Numbered from the stretch's first letter, positions 34,953 to 44,535 are shown. The stretch is 64,000 nt of DNA from an uncultured Lachnospiraceae bacterium (GCA_910576815.1 CAJTKA010000002.1:131113-195112), one strand, 5' to 3'. Numbers and translations: made by a program. The notes: generated from the sequence alone by a model not told the origin.

Positions 34953-36227
34953 ATGGGATTTTCAGAAATTTTAGGAATTGTATCTGTCGTTCTGCTGTTC
35001 GCCATAATCGTGCTGCAGCTTACGGGACGTAAAAAGTCAGATATGGACGAAATTACTTCGCTGCTCAAACGCAGCGCCAAGGAGCAGCGTGACGACGTGC
35101 AGGATCAGATCGCACATGGCACAACGGAGCAGTTTGAGCGGTTCGCCATGATCCAGAAAAGCATTCAGGGCACGCTGTCTGAAAACCGTAGAGATCTAAA
35201 CCAGCAGCTACATACGTTCAGCGAACAGGTAGACAGCCGTCTTTCCTCCATCCAGCGGACCAATACGGAAAACAGTGAAAAATTAAATGCTACCCTGGAA
35301 AGCAAAATCAAGTCTTTGCAGGACAGCAACGAAAAACGGCTGGAACAGATCCAGGGCGTGGTGGATGAGAAATTACAAAAAACGCTGGAAACCCGTCTCG
35401 CCCAGTCCTTTGAGCTGGTTAGCAAGCAGCTTGAGAGCGTCGGTCAGGGATTGGGCGAGATGAAGGCCCTCGCCGCCGATGCCAAATCCTTAAAAAACGC
35501 TCTGACCAATGTCAAGGAGCGCGGCACCTACGGTGAGGTCCGTCTGGAAATGCTGCTCTCCGATATCCTGGCGCCGAATCAATATGAAACCAATGTGGAG
35601 ATCACGGACGGCAAGCGCGTGGAATTTGCCATCAAGCTTCCCGGAAATGGCGATACCCCGTTACTTCTGCCGATCGACAGCAAATTTCCGATCGAGGATT
35701 ATAACCGTCTGCTCGACGCGGAGGATAAGCAGGCCATCGATGAGGCCAGACATTCCCTGACCTTAAAAATCCGCGCTTTCGCCAAAGATATCCATGACAA
35801 ATACATCGTGCCGCCGAAAACAACTGATTTTGCACTGATGTTTCTGCCTACGGAAGGTCTGTATGCAGAGGTTGTGCAGAATGCCGCCCTGTTTGAGGAG
35901 CTGCGCGAAAAGTATAAGATCACGGCTGTCGGCGCGACAACGCTTTCAGCGTTCCTCTCCTCTTTACAGATGGGCTTTAAGACCCTGGCCATCGAGCAGC
36001 GCTCCCAGGAAGTGTGGGATACGCTTCGCGCCGTAAAGTCAGAATTTATCAAATTCAGTGATATGCTGGACAAGGCGCAGAAGCAGATCCAGACGGCGGA
36101 CAAGACGCTCTCCGATATCGTCGGCAGACGCACCAGAGCCATCAACCGCACACTGCGCAGTGTGGAGGAACTGACGGAGGTCGATACGCCTGCGCTGCTT
36201 GAACCGGAAGACGCCCTGGAAGACTAA
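34953..36227 (+). CDS. rmuC: RmuC-family DNA recombination protein
   Basis: 424 residues. One N-terminal membrane helix (about 5-25) precedes a long coiled coil (about 45-170) and the RmuC nuclease-fold domain (about 180-385) with ERGTYGEVRLEMLLSDIL, LLPIDSKFPIEDYNRL and MFLPTEGLYAEVV. The family limits DNA inversions and repeat recombination, perhaps by cutting DNA intermediates. Divergent from the sms operon, monocistronic, ended by a strong terminator. Confidence 0.95.
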   Translation: MGFSEILGIVSVVLLFAIIVLQLTGRKKSDMDEITSLLKRSAKEQRDDVQDQIAHGTTEQFERFAMIQKSIQGTLSENRRDLNQQLHTFSEQVDSRLSSIQRTNTENSEKLNATLESKIKSLQDSNEKRLEQIQGVVDEKLQKTLETRLAQSFELVSKQLESVGQGLGEMKALAADAKSLKNALTNVKERGTYGEVRLEMLLSDILAPNQYETNVEITDGKRVEFAIKLPGNGDTPLLLPIDSKFPIEDYNRLLDAEDKQAIDEARHSLTLKIRAFAKDIHDKYIVPPKTTDFALMFLPTEGLYAEVVQNAALFEELREKYKITAVGATTLSAFLSSLQMGFKTLAIEQRSQEVWDTLRAVKSEFIKFSDMLDKAQKQIQTADKTLSDIVGRRTRAINRTLRSVEELTEVDTPALLEPEDALED

Positions 36228-36253
36228 TAGAAACATTACGCGAATCCGCGCAC

Positions 36254-36302
36254 AAAAACAGACGGCTGCCAGTTTTGAAATACTTACAGCCGTCTGTTTT
36301 TC
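36254..36302. terminator. Bidirectional terminator between rmuC and the HPr-like gene
   Basis: A 14-base stem of AAAACAGACGGCTG-type (36255-36268) with its complement (36287-36300) carries A before and T after, so it works on both strands. It serves the convergent ends at 36227 and 36311. Confidence 0.85.
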
Positions 36303-36310
36303 ATCCATTC

Positions 36311-36547
36311 TCAGGAAACAATGTAGGGTGCGATCGCTGCCTCCACCTCAGAAATCTGGGCGTTGGTTTCTAAAATCCGAAATTCGATCTTTCTGGACAG
36401 ATCCATGGAGAAAATCCCCATGATAGACTTCGCATCCACCACATATCTGCCCGTGGCGATATCAAAGTAGCCGTCAAACTTCTCGATCGCGCTGACAAAG
36501 CCTTTCACCCTGTCGATCGAATTCAGATCCAGCTCGTAGGTTTTCAT
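36311..36547 (-). CDS. HPr-like domain protein lacking the phosphorylated histidine
   Basis: 78 residues from ATG 36547 (GGGAGGTG upstream). The length and pattern fit the HPr fold, most clearly VVDAKSIMGIFSMDLSRKIEFRI, which matches the HPr NAKSIMGVMSL region with its regulatory serine. The place where HPr carries GLHARPA with His15 reads DRVKGFVSAI and has no histidine, so it cannot be a normal PTS phosphocarrier. It may have a regulatory role; no PTS genes are nearby. Confidence 0.75.
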   Translation of the reverse strand: MKTYELDLNSIDRVKGFVSAIEKFDGYFDIATGRYVVDAKSIMGIFSMDLSRKIEFRILETNAQISEVEAAIAPYIVS

Positions 36548-36775
36548 ATTCACACCTCCCTTTATGTAAGACAATCGGTTTCAAGCAACTCGGTATGAAT
36601 TTCGCCTCAGCCTGCCTGCGGCCGATACAAATTCTTCTTGGTACTATTTTATTGTATTTTGCAGAATTTGTACAGAGGATTTTCTATTCTCGTTGGACTT
36701 TGCTCCTTTTCATCTCCATGTCAGAGCCAAAATTGTTGATGATACATAAGGTCATCGGGCTTATTTTTCAATCTG

Positions 36776-37822
36776 CTACCGCAGTTTCTCATAAATCTGT
36801 CCCAAAAGATCCTCAGTCAGTTCCACCTCATTGAGCACCGTATACCTGTCTTTTCTGGTATCCGCCGCCTTAAGCCAGGCATCCGTAAAGATTTCCTTCG
36901 TGATGCCCCAATTCATGGGGTCCATATCCATATGGTAGGCCTGCAAAACAGCTTCCAGGCGCTTGACATCACGCCCCTGTAAGCGGCAGCTCACCAGGCT
37001 TCCGAGCGCAACTGCCATCCCGTGAGAAATCTGTATTTCTTTATGATTTTCTTCCAAAGAGTGGCAAAACAGATGCTCCGAACCGCTGCACGGTCTGGAA
37101 TTGCCCGCGATCTCCATGGCAAGCCCGCCCAGCACCAGAGACTGCGTCAGTATCTTGATAAACTCTTTGCTCTTTAACGATTTCTCCTCATTGTAGCACA
37201 GGGAAGACAACGCCATATCGGAAATCAGATAGGAAAAATCATCCACCCGCTCCTTCCTGTGGGCGGCGTCCAGCTTCCAATCGTAAAGCGCCGTATACTT
37301 GCTGATGGTGTCGCCGATTCCCGACTGCAGCTGGGAAAGGGGCGCACCCATCACCACATCCACGTCCACCACGATGGCCGCGGGAATCGCACATTTTAAG
37401 GTCTTTCTGGCATCTCCCTCCGTGCCCAGTACCGCCACCGGAGAGGCAAGCGAATCGTTGCTTAACGTCGTCGGCACACAGATATAGGGGATCTTGGCCA
37501 CAAAACCCGCATATTTCGCCACATCAAGCACCTTGCCGCCGCCGACGCCGATAACGACCTCTACATCACTCATGCACATCTCTTTGGCCAGCCCCATGGC
37601 TTCTTCAAAGCTGTTCTCGTCGATCAGGTACAGCTTACTTAGCGGAAGATCACGCTGCATTTCCCCCAGATACGATTTCATGATCGGCATCAGCGCTTCC
37701 TCCGTGACGATCATCACGCGCTTTTCCTCGATCCCGGGCACACAGTCCGCAAGGATCTCGTTAAGACGCTCGCAGGCGCCCTCCTCAATGATCAGACAGC
37801 CCGGTAGTTGAAACTGATTCAT
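36776..37822 (-). CDS. sn-glycerol-1-phosphate dehydrogenase-like (AraM/EgsA family) enzyme
   Basis: 348 residues of the iron-containing alcohol dehydrogenase/3-dehydroquinate-synthase fold. The nucleotide loop is VIGVGGGKVLDVAKYAG, and PTTLSNDSLASPVAV is typical of AraM/EgsA-type glycerol-1-phosphate dehydrogenases. Metal ligands are likely D in GIGDTISKYTALYDW and His in GSEHLFCHSLEE and ISHGMAVALG. The bacterial members reduce dihydroxyacetone phosphate to glycerol-1-phosphate. The ribosome site is AGGGGG before ATG. It lies just after a GH13 glucanase gene (19-base gap). Confidence 0.85.
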   Translation of the reverse strand: MNQFQLPGCLIIEEGACERLNEILADCVPGIEEKRVMIVTEEALMPIMKSYLGEMQRDLPLSKLYLIDENSFEEAMGLAKEMCMSDVEVVIGVGGGKVLDVAKYAGFVAKIPYICVPTTLSNDSLASPVAVLGTEGDARKTLKCAIPAAIVVDVDVVMGAPLSQLQSGIGDTISKYTALYDWKLDAAHRKERVDDFSYLISDMALSSLCYNEEKSLKSKEFIKILTQSLVLGGLAMEIAGNSRPCSGSEHLFCHSLEENHKEIQISHGMAVALGSLVSCRLQGRDVKRLEAVLQAYHMDMDPMNWGITKEIFTDAWLKAADTRKDRYTVLNEVELTEDLLGQIYEKLR

Positions 37823-37841
37823 TTCTTTTCCCCCTTGTTCC

Positions 37842-39602
37842 TTATCGTCTCTGCCTGCGGATCAAAATGCCGTTTCGCAGTAGCGTGTTATCAATATAAT
37901 GTCTGGAAAAAAGAATCTCACCCTCTCTGGGGATCTCGATATCTTCCTCCTCGCAGTTGATGATGACCTCCACATAATTGTCCACCCATCCCATCTTGTT
38001 GAACTCGATCACTCTGGGACGGTTGATCTTATTGGGAAAATGGAAGTCGCGGTTACGAAGCAGCGGTTCTTCCTTTCTCAAATGCAAAAGGCTTCTGATG
38101 ATGTCGATACGCTCGCTGTAAGCGCCGCCGTCGATCTCCTCCCAAGGCATACAGCGACGGCAGTCCGGATCGTGTCCGCCCTCCATGGCGATTTCCGTGC
38201 CGTAATAAATACAGGGCGATCCTGGCATGGAAAAGAGCACTGCCAGCTGCTGGAAATACTCATCCAGATTTTTCACATCGGTGCGAAGCCGCTTGGTATC
38301 GTGGGAGTCTAAGAGGTTAAAGAGCACGTCGTTTGTCTGCTGCATATAGCGTGTGTAACAGCGGTTGATGGTATACTCAAAGTCCTCATTTGTGAGACTC
38401 TTATCGATCCAGAAATCCTTGATGCTCTCTCCCAGCGGATAGTTCATCACGGAATCAAACTCATCTCCTCTAAGCCACGGCATGGCGTCATGCCAAATCT
38501 CACCCAGAATATAGATATCCGGATTGATTGCTTTCAGGCGGTTCCTGAGCGCTTTACAGAAAGCGTGGGACACCTCGTTTGCCACGTCCAAACGGATACC
38601 ATCCACACCGTAATTCCTGACCCAGTTCTCACAGACACCGATCAGGTAATCCCGCACCTTGGGGTTATTGGTATTTAATTTCGGCATATTGTCAAAAAAG
38701 GCAAAGGTGTAATAGCGCTTCTCCCAGGCGTTACCGCCCTCCTCTGAGAAAGGCCATTCTTTCACCATGAACCAATCCCAATACTCCGACTGCGGTCCCT
38801 TCTCCTTCACGTCAAGCCAGGGTGCAAAATACTGTCCGGAATGGTTGAACACGCCGTCGAGCATCACACGGATCCCCCTGTCATGGGCTTCCTGCACCAA
38901 CGTTTTCATGGTTTCTTCGGAACCGAAATGCGGGTCGATCTTCGTATAATCCGTCGTGTCATATTTATGCGAACTGGGAGAGACATTGATCGGCGTCAGA
39001 TACAGTCCCGACACGCCAAGGTCTCTGATATAATTAAGCTTATTGATGATACCCTGCAGATCCCCGCCGAAAAACTCCTGGTTGGTAACGGAGCCTTTTG
39101 TCCGCCAAGGCAGTGTCCCCTCGGGATCGTTGGACTGATCGCCGTTGCAGAAACGCTCCGGAAAGATCTGATACCAGATGGTATCATTCACCCAGGCAGG
39201 GGTCACGGGAATGTCCGCCGGATTCATCCACGGCATAATGAAGCACTGTCTGCTCCTGCCCGCTAACGCCATCTGTGCCTCAGAGACAAAACCGTCCTCA
39301 AAATAAAACCATCTCTCGTTCTCGGTCTGCAATTCAAAATAATATTTTAAACGCTTAAACTCGGGCTTGATGGTCGTCGTCCACCAGAGCTGATTTTTCA
39401 GCCGCTTCTTAAAGGGGATGTTGAGCGCCTCTCCGTCCCAGCTCTCGCCGCCCCCGAGGATTCCCGACTTAAAGGGATCTCCGTGGATGATATTCACATA
39501 CTTTACGTCATACCCTGTCCGAATATTGATGACGAGCTGTTCCTCGTCCAGAGGATAACAGTAGTTGTCGTTTGCCCTGTGATACACCGCGTTAAAATCC
39601 AT
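37842..39602 (-). CDS. GH13 alpha-glucanase, neopullulanase/cyclomaltodextrinase type
   Basis: 586 residues from ATG 39602 (GGGGAGG upstream). An N-terminal CBM34-like beta domain (about 1-125) precedes the GH13 barrel. Catalytic signatures are DGIRLDVANEV (nucleophile Asp), LGEIWHD (acid/base Glu) and LLDSHDTKRL (third Asp), with the calcium-region motif DGVFNHSG. There is no signal peptide, so it would act in the cytoplasm on imported malto-oligosaccharides or cyclodextrins. Confidence 0.93.
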   Translation of the reverse strand: MDFNAVYHRANDNYCYPLDEEQLVINIRTGYDVKYVNIIHGDPFKSGILGGGESWDGEALNIPFKKRLKNQLWWTTTIKPEFKRLKYYFELQTENERWFYFEDGFVSEAQMALAGRSRQCFIMPWMNPADIPVTPAWVNDTIWYQIFPERFCNGDQSNDPEGTLPWRTKGSVTNQEFFGGDLQGIINKLNYIRDLGVSGLYLTPINVSPSSHKYDTTDYTKIDPHFGSEETMKTLVQEAHDRGIRVMLDGVFNHSGQYFAPWLDVKEKGPQSEYWDWFMVKEWPFSEEGGNAWEKRYYTFAFFDNMPKLNTNNPKVRDYLIGVCENWVRNYGVDGIRLDVANEVSHAFCKALRNRLKAINPDIYILGEIWHDAMPWLRGDEFDSVMNYPLGESIKDFWIDKSLTNEDFEYTINRCYTRYMQQTNDVLFNLLDSHDTKRLRTDVKNLDEYFQQLAVLFSMPGSPCIYYGTEIAMEGGHDPDCRRCMPWEEIDGGAYSERIDIIRSLLHLRKEEPLLRNRDFHFPNKINRPRVIEFNKMGWVDNYVEVIINCEEEDIEIPREGEILFSRHYIDNTLLRNGILIRRQRR

Positions 39603-39642
39603 AAGATACCTCCCCATGCTTTTGCTTATTCGCCACCGGTTC

Positions 39643-40839
39643 TCACAATTTCAACGCCGCTTCCCGACATCCCCGATGTAGCGCCTCCCCGAAATACTGT
39701 TTTGCGATCCGGATATCCTTTGCCACGCCAAGTCCCTGTTCATATAGCAGCCCTATCCGATAATAGGCAAGCCCAAGCCCCTGCTTTGCGGACAACTCAT
39801 AAAAACTGCGCGCTTTTTCATAATCGATTTTTGTTCCGTACCCGTACTGATAACACATCCCCAGAGAGCATTCCGCCGCCGCATTTCCCGACAGCTCAGT
39901 CGCTTTCTGATACCATGCAAATGCCTGATCGTAGTCTTTTTCCACACCTTTTCCATGCAAATAAAAATTGCCGATATTATTCATCGCTCCGGTTGAGCCG
40001 TTCCCAGCCGCCATCAGATAATATTCCAATGCCTTGCGCTCATCCTGTTCGACAAATGTTCCTTCTTCATACAGGATTCCCATGCTCACCTGTGCGCGCA
40101 GGTCGCCCTTTTCATGCGCAAGCTCCGAAAGCTGCGAAAACGCCTGCTGCCGCTGCTCCATCGGACAGTCTTCTTTCCCGATCATCTCCACGCAGGTGAC
40201 GGATTCACAATGCCATCTTTGACGATTCACATCCTCTAACAGCGATTCATAATAGTTTCTATCCTTTTCCGACAATTCTCCTTTCAGCCGCCGCCCGCAG
40301 CTGCGCTCCGCTCTTGTCAGCCAATTAAGCGCTCTCTCATAATCGGCCTTCACACCCTTTCCGTTTTCATACTGATAGGCAATCAGAATCATCGCTTCCG
40401 CATAATCCTGTTCTGCCGCCATTTCGAAAAAGCACAAGGATTTCTCATAATCTTCCGGAACGCCGATTCCATTCATATAGGCACGCCCGACCTTGACAAT
40501 GCCATCCACGTCACCGAGAGCTGCCGCTTTCTCATAATAAGAAAATGCCTTTTTCTCATTTTTCTCCGTTCCCACACCGTAACGGTACATTTCCCCCACG
40601 AATATGAGCCAGTACGGGCTGTTTTTTGCGGCGCCAAGCAACGCCGTTTTCAGAGCTTTCTGCCGGATTTTGGCGGATTCTTTCGGTGTCTTTGCCTCTG
40701 TGACGCATTTCTCATAATATTCGTTCAACGCTGACAGCGCATTCAGATCTCCTTTTTTCGCCAGCTTATAAAGTTGTTTTTCCGCCTTTGCGGGATTGTC
40801 CGTGAATATGGTTCGATATTCCTGCATCGTTTCGTCCAA
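39643..40839 (-). CDS. Sel1-repeat (TPR-like) protein
   Basis: 398 residues with about seven Sel1 repeats of 36 residues, recognisable by A-x-x-x-L-x-x-x-Y-x-x-G-x-G-V-x-K-D-Y-x-K-A units (YGVGTEKNEKKAFSYYEKAA, NGIGVPEDYEKSLCFF, HGKGVEKDYDQAFAWYQKAT). The start is TTG at 40839, backed by AGGAG six bases upstream; the next ATG is four codons in and too far from that site. It probably serves as a protein-binding scaffold. No signal peptide; function unknown. Confidence 0.85.
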   Translation of the reverse strand: MDETMQEYRTIFTDNPAKAEKQLYKLAKKGDLNALSALNEYYEKCVTEAKTPKESAKIRQKALKTALLGAAKNSPYWLIFVGEMYRYGVGTEKNEKKAFSYYEKAAALGDVDGIVKVGRAYMNGIGVPEDYEKSLCFFEMAAEQDYAEAMILIAYQYENGKGVKADYERALNWLTRAERSCGRRLKGELSEKDRNYYESLLEDVNRQRWHCESVTCVEMIGKEDCPMEQRQQAFSQLSELAHEKGDLRAQVSMGILYEEGTFVEQDERKALEYYLMAAGNGSTGAMNNIGNFYLHGKGVEKDYDQAFAWYQKATELSGNAAAECSLGMCYQYGYGTKIDYEKARSFYELSAKQGLGLAYYRIGLLYEQGLGVAKDIRIAKQYFGEALHRGCREAALKL

Positions 40840-40884
40840 AGTAGGCTCCTTCCTCTGTATGCTTATCTACATTTTTAAGTGTGC

Positions 40885-40929
40885 TAAAAAAGAGCGAAAA
40901 TCCTTTATCGCTATCGGATTCACGCTCTT
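40885..40929 (-). terminator. Terminator after the small gene at 40954
   Basis: Minus strand stem AAGAGCG...CGCTCTT (plus 40923-40929 with 40890-40896) with an inner five-base stem, followed by T (plus A 40885-40890). It closes the small upstream gene before the Sel1 gene begins. Confidence 0.7.
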
Positions 40930-40953
40930 CCTATTCACCGTCCTTTTGCGCAA

Positions 40954-41136
40954 TCATTCCTTTATCATATCCAGTTCTGTCAAATTAACGCCGGATGAAG
41001 ACAAAATCACTTTTAATTCAATGTATCTGCGCTTCATCTTTCTATATGCGTCTGAATCTTTTTCACAAGATAACATATAATCCTGTAGTCTTGAAAACTC
41101 TTCCACAGACAGCTTTAACATTTCACCTTCCGTCAT
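40954..41136 (-). CDS. Small hypothetical protein
   Basis: 60 residues from ATG 41136, with AAAGGTGG about eight bases upstream. It is highly charged and predicted helical (EEFSRLQDYMLSCEKDSDAY, then RRYIELKVILSSSG). No recognised family. The good ribosome site and a dedicated terminator downstream argue that it is a real gene. It follows feoB by 73 bases on the same strand. Confidence 0.6.
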   Translation of the reverse strand: MTEGEMLKLSVEEFSRLQDYMLSCEKDSDAYRKMKRRYIELKVILSSSGVNLTELDMIKE

Positions 41137-41209
41137 ATGATCACCACCTTTTAATGAGCATTTACAGGTTACACAATTATTATAACAAAAGGGTAAAAAC
41201 ATGTAAAGA

Positions 41210-43216
41210 TTATCCCGCAAACCGCAGCAGCTGATACACCAGAAAGGCGACAACCCACGCCACGCCGCACTGCATACAAACCACGCCAAACGTCTTTAAT
41301 GCGGACCCAAGCTCCCGCTTGATGGCAGCCACTGCCGCCACACAGGGCGTATACAGCAGGGTGAACACCAGGAAACTCACCGCCGAAGCCGTAGAAAAGA
41401 TACTTCCCAATGTACCGCTCAAATTCGCCATAGACGTGCCCGTCAAAACACCAAGGCTGCTGACCACCGCCTCCTTTGCCGTAAAGCCGCAGATCAGCGC
41501 CGTTGCTGCCCGCCAATCATCAAACCCAAGCGGCGCAAAGACAGGCGCAATCAGCTTCCCCACCATGGCGAGCAGACTTTCGCCTGAATCCGTAACCGCA
41601 TTCAATCTGGCATCAAAGGTCTGCAAAAACCAGATAACAAGCGTTGCCAGAAAAATCACCGTAAAGGCCCTCTGCACAAAGTCCTTTGCCTTATCCCACA
41701 TCAGGAGCACAACGCTTTTTGCAGAAGGAAAACGGTAGTTGGGAAGCTCCATCATAAAAGGTGTCGGCCTGCCGCGAAATCCTGTTTTGTTTAAGACGAT
41801 TGCGCTGAGCAGTCCAATCAGGATACCCAGTCCGTAAAGGGCAAACATCACAAGCGCAGTCCGCCTCTCAAAAAAGGCCGCTGCAAACAGGGCGTAGATC
41901 GGAATCTTGGCGGAACAGCTGATATAAGGGATCAGCAGAATGGTCATCTTCCTGTCCCTGTCCGAAGAAAGCGTTCTGGTGGACATCACTGCCGGCACGC
42001 TGCACCCAAAACCGATCAACATGGAGACAAAACTCTTTCCCGAAAGACCAATCTTTCTAAGCGGCCTGTCCATCACAAAAGCGATCCGCGCCATATAGCC
42101 AGAATCTTCCAAAATAGATAAAAAGAAGAACAGCACCAGAATGATCGGCAGGAAACTCAGCACGCTCCCCACCCCCGTAAAGATACCGTCGATCACCAAA
42201 CTCTCCACCACCGGATTGATGCCGTAGGCCGTGAGCGCCCGCTCCGTCACCGCAGACAGGGCATCGATGCCCATCCCCAGAAGGTCGCTTAGGAAACTGC
42301 CGATCAGCCCGAAAGTCTGGTAAAAAATTGCCGCCATAATAAGCAAAAAAACAGGAATGGCAAAATATTTATGGGTGAGCACACTGTCCATTTTTACACT
42401 GCGCAGATGCTCCTTACTCTCCTTTGCCTTGGTCACCGCCTTCGCGCAGACCCGCTCGATAAAGGCATAGCGCATATCCGCCAGGGCCGCGTTTCTGTCC
42501 ATGCCGCTGTCCTGCTCCATCTCCACAATGCTGTGCTCCATCAGATCCAGCTCATTGTCCGACAGCGCCAGCCTCTCAATGATATCCGAGTCACCCTCCA
42601 CGATCTTGGTGGCCGCAAAACGGGGCGACAGACCGATGCGCTCCGCATGATCCTCCACCTGATGGCTAACCGCATGGATACAGCGGTGCACTGGACCCTT
42701 CTCACAAAAGTCCGTCACCTGCGGGTATATACGGCGGGAAGCCACTTCCCTGATGGCCTTGATCAAATCCTCGATTCCCTCGTTTTTCGCGGCGCTGATC
42801 CCCACTACGGGAATGCCCAGTTCCTCCTCAAGCCGCCTGATATCGATGGCGCCGCCGTTGCCCCGCACCTCATCCATCATATTGAGAGCCAGCACCATGG
42901 GAATGTGCAGCTCCAGCAGCTGCAAAGTCAGGTAGAGATTTCGTTCGATGTTCGTGGCATCCACAATGTTGATGATGCCGTCGGGCTTTTCCTGCAAGAT
43001 AAAACTGCGGGTCACGATCTCCTCATTCGTAAAGGGTCTGATCGAATAGATCCCCGGCAGATCCACCACCGCATTTCCTTTTTCGCCGCGGATCTCCCCC
43101 ATCTTGGAATCCACCGTCACTCCGGGAAAATTCCCCACATGCTGGTTGGAACCCGTGAGCTGATTAAATAAAGTCGTTTTACCGCTGTTCTGATTACCCG
43201 CCAGTGCGTATACCAT
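41210..43216 (-). CDS. feoB: Ferrous iron transporter B
   Basis: 668 residues. The G domain has G1 GNQNSGKTTLFNQL, G3 DLPGIYS and G4 NMMD at the N-terminus, with a helical GDI-like domain to about 270. It is followed by about ten membrane helices with the two mirrored Gate motifs (IGFGCSVPAVM and FTAKEAVVSSLG). It imports Fe(II) in anaerobes. feoA lies 74 bases upstream on the same strand. Confidence 0.97.
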   Translation of the reverse strand: MVYALAGNQNSGKTTLFNQLTGSNQHVGNFPGVTVDSKMGEIRGEKGNAVVDLPGIYSIRPFTNEEIVTRSFILQEKPDGIINIVDATNIERNLYLTLQLLELHIPMVLALNMMDEVRGNGGAIDIRRLEEELGIPVVGISAAKNEGIEDLIKAIREVASRRIYPQVTDFCEKGPVHRCIHAVSHQVEDHAERIGLSPRFAATKIVEGDSDIIERLALSDNELDLMEHSIVEMEQDSGMDRNAALADMRYAFIERVCAKAVTKAKESKEHLRSVKMDSVLTHKYFAIPVFLLIMAAIFYQTFGLIGSFLSDLLGMGIDALSAVTERALTAYGINPVVESLVIDGIFTGVGSVLSFLPIILVLFFFLSILEDSGYMARIAFVMDRPLRKIGLSGKSFVSMLIGFGCSVPAVMSTRTLSSDRDRKMTILLIPYISCSAKIPIYALFAAAFFERRTALVMFALYGLGILIGLLSAIVLNKTGFRGRPTPFMMELPNYRFPSAKSVVLLMWDKAKDFVQRAFTVIFLATLVIWFLQTFDARLNAVTDSGESLLAMVGKLIAPVFAPLGFDDWRAATALICGFTAKEAVVSSLGVLTGTSMANLSGTLGSIFSTASAVSFLVFTLLYTPCVAAVAAIKRELGSALKTFGVVCMQCGVAWVVAFLVYQLLRFAG

Positions 43217-43290
43217 GTTGTCCGTCCTTCTTCCGTTCTATCTTTGCCTGTCGCTGCTGTGCCTGACGCAATTCGCTTGCAGCCGCTTTC

Positions 43291-43515
43291 TTAGTCCTGC
43301 GATACCTCGATCTGCGCCGCGTCCTCTTTCCGAATCGTCAGCTCATATCCGCGCAAATGTATTTCAATGGGGTCCCCCATGGGCGCCACCTTCTGCACCC
43401 GCACCACTGTTTTGGGGATCAGCCCCATATCTAACAATCTCAGGCGCAGTTCACCCTCTCCGCCCACGCTTGTGATCCTGCATTCTTTTCCAATCGCGAT
43501 CTCATCTAAGGTCAT
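43291..43515 (-). CDS. feoA: Ferrous iron transport protein A
   Basis: 74 residues, an SH3-like FeoA domain (KECRITSVGGEGELRLRLLDMGLIPKT then IEIHLRGYELTIRKEDA). GGGAGG precedes ATG. It assists FeoB. First gene of feoAB, with a consensus promoter overlapped by an iron-box-like palindrome. Confidence 0.95.
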   Translation of the reverse strand: MTLDEIAIGKECRITSVGGEGELRLRLLDMGLIPKTVVRVQKVAPMGDPIEIHLRGYELTIRKEDAAQIEVSQD

Positions 43516-43573
43516 TTACTTCCTCCCGCCATTCTCTTTGGTCTCGCTCTGCAAAAATGGTATTCTCCTCCCT

Positions 43574-43605
43574 GTTAGTCTACGCTAACTCACGGCACTT
43601 GTCAA
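43574..43605 (-). promoter_or_regulatory. Promoter of feoAB with DtxR-like operator
   Basis: Minus strand TTGACA (plus 43600-43605), 17-base spacer, TAGACT (plus 43577-43582). A palindrome GTTAG-N6-CTAAC (43574-43589) covers the -10. Its half sites resemble the DtxR/IdeR iron box, so repression by Fe(II) is likely. Confidence 0.7.
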
Positions 43606-43626
43606 GCATGACGCCTTCTTTTCCCC

Positions 43627-44535
43627 TTACTGCACAAACACACCCCGAAACGCCCTGTAGGTCCGCCGCATGCCCTCCTCAAAATCCGTATAAATAAGCC
43701 CCATTTCCGCTTTCCCCTTCGCGTTATCGCACAGATGCGTCTCCGACGCCGTCGCCGGGAAAGCCACCGGCACCCCTTGGGCCACCGCCTGCTCCACGCT
43801 AAGCGGCACCTCAGCCAGCCCTTCCAGGTCCTCCGGCTGCGCCGCCTGCTTTAAGGTCTCAAAAAAGCTTTCGTAAGTAATGATCTCATCCTGGCACAGA
43901 TTATAGGCCTGCCCGTAAGTCTCCTCATTTCCCAGGCAATTCAGAATCGCCTGCACAGCATCCTTGACATAGATCATCTGAAACCGCCCGTCCGCATCCG
44001 TAAAACGGGGCAGCGCATGATTCTGCAAAAGCATTTGGATATAAACCGATTCTCTGGGCGCATAGTTATACGGCCCGTAAAGAATCGCCGGTCGCAGTAC
44101 CGTATAGGGAATCTCCCGCTCTCCACATACTGCAGCGATTTCCCGCTCCAATGCTACTTTCCCTGCAATATAGGCCCCCGTCTCCCCCGCAAATGTTCTC
44201 TCCTCAAACGGCGTGTCTTCCGTCTTTACCACGGCAGGGTCTCTCTCGTAGACATCCACCGTACTGATCAAAACATACTGTCCAATCTTTCCCGTCAAAT
44301 TCTCTATGGTATTTCGCACATCCCCGGGCGCGTAGGCACAAAAATCGATCACCGCGTCCCAATCTTCCTCACAGGCCGCCGTCTTCCCGTGCCTGTCTCC
44401 CGTTATCTGCCTGACTGAAAAATCCGCCATCGAGTAGGTGCCGCGGTTCCAGACCGTGACTTCATGTGCCTTTGCCGCCTCCATCACAAAGACCCTGCCG
44501 TAAAAATAACTGCCGCCGATCACCAAAAGTTTCAT
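43627..44535 (-). CDS. NAD-dependent epimerase/dehydratase family protein
   Basis: 302 residues from ATG 44535. It has the Rossmann start KLLVIGGSYFYGRVF (a G-G-x-x-x-x-G variant) and YVLISTVDVYERDP. The place of the catalytic Tyr-x-x-x-Lys reads YIAGKVALER, and LRPAILYGPYNYAPRE follows. The family acts on nucleotide sugars or related substrates; this branch, common in clostridia, has no assigned reaction. AAAGG lies about 11 bases before ATG, a weak site. Confidence 0.8.
   Translation of the reverse strand: MKLLVIGGSYFYGRVFVMEAAKAHEVTVWNRGTYSMADFSVRQITGDRHGKTAACEEDWDAVIDFCAYAPGDVRNTIENLTGKIGQYVLISTVDVYERDPAVVKTEDTPFEERTFAGETGAYIAGKVALEREIAAVCGEREIPYTVLRPAILYGPYNYAPRESVYIQMLLQNHALPRFTDADGRFQMIYVKDAVQAILNCLGNEETYGQAYNLCQDEIITYESFFETLKQAAQPEDLEGLAEVPLSVEQAVAQGVPVAFPATASETHLCDNAKGKAEMGLIYTDFEEGMRRTYRAFRGVFVQ

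Noticed and set aside
36575..36775. Possible riboswitch or small RNA upstream of the HPr-like gene
   Set aside because: A 10-base inverted repeat (TACAAATTCT at 36626 and its complement at 36663) is present, but no known riboswitch core or clear promoter and terminator could be matched.
42371..43171. 266-codon plus-strand frame
   Set aside because: Antisense shadow of the FeoB G domain.
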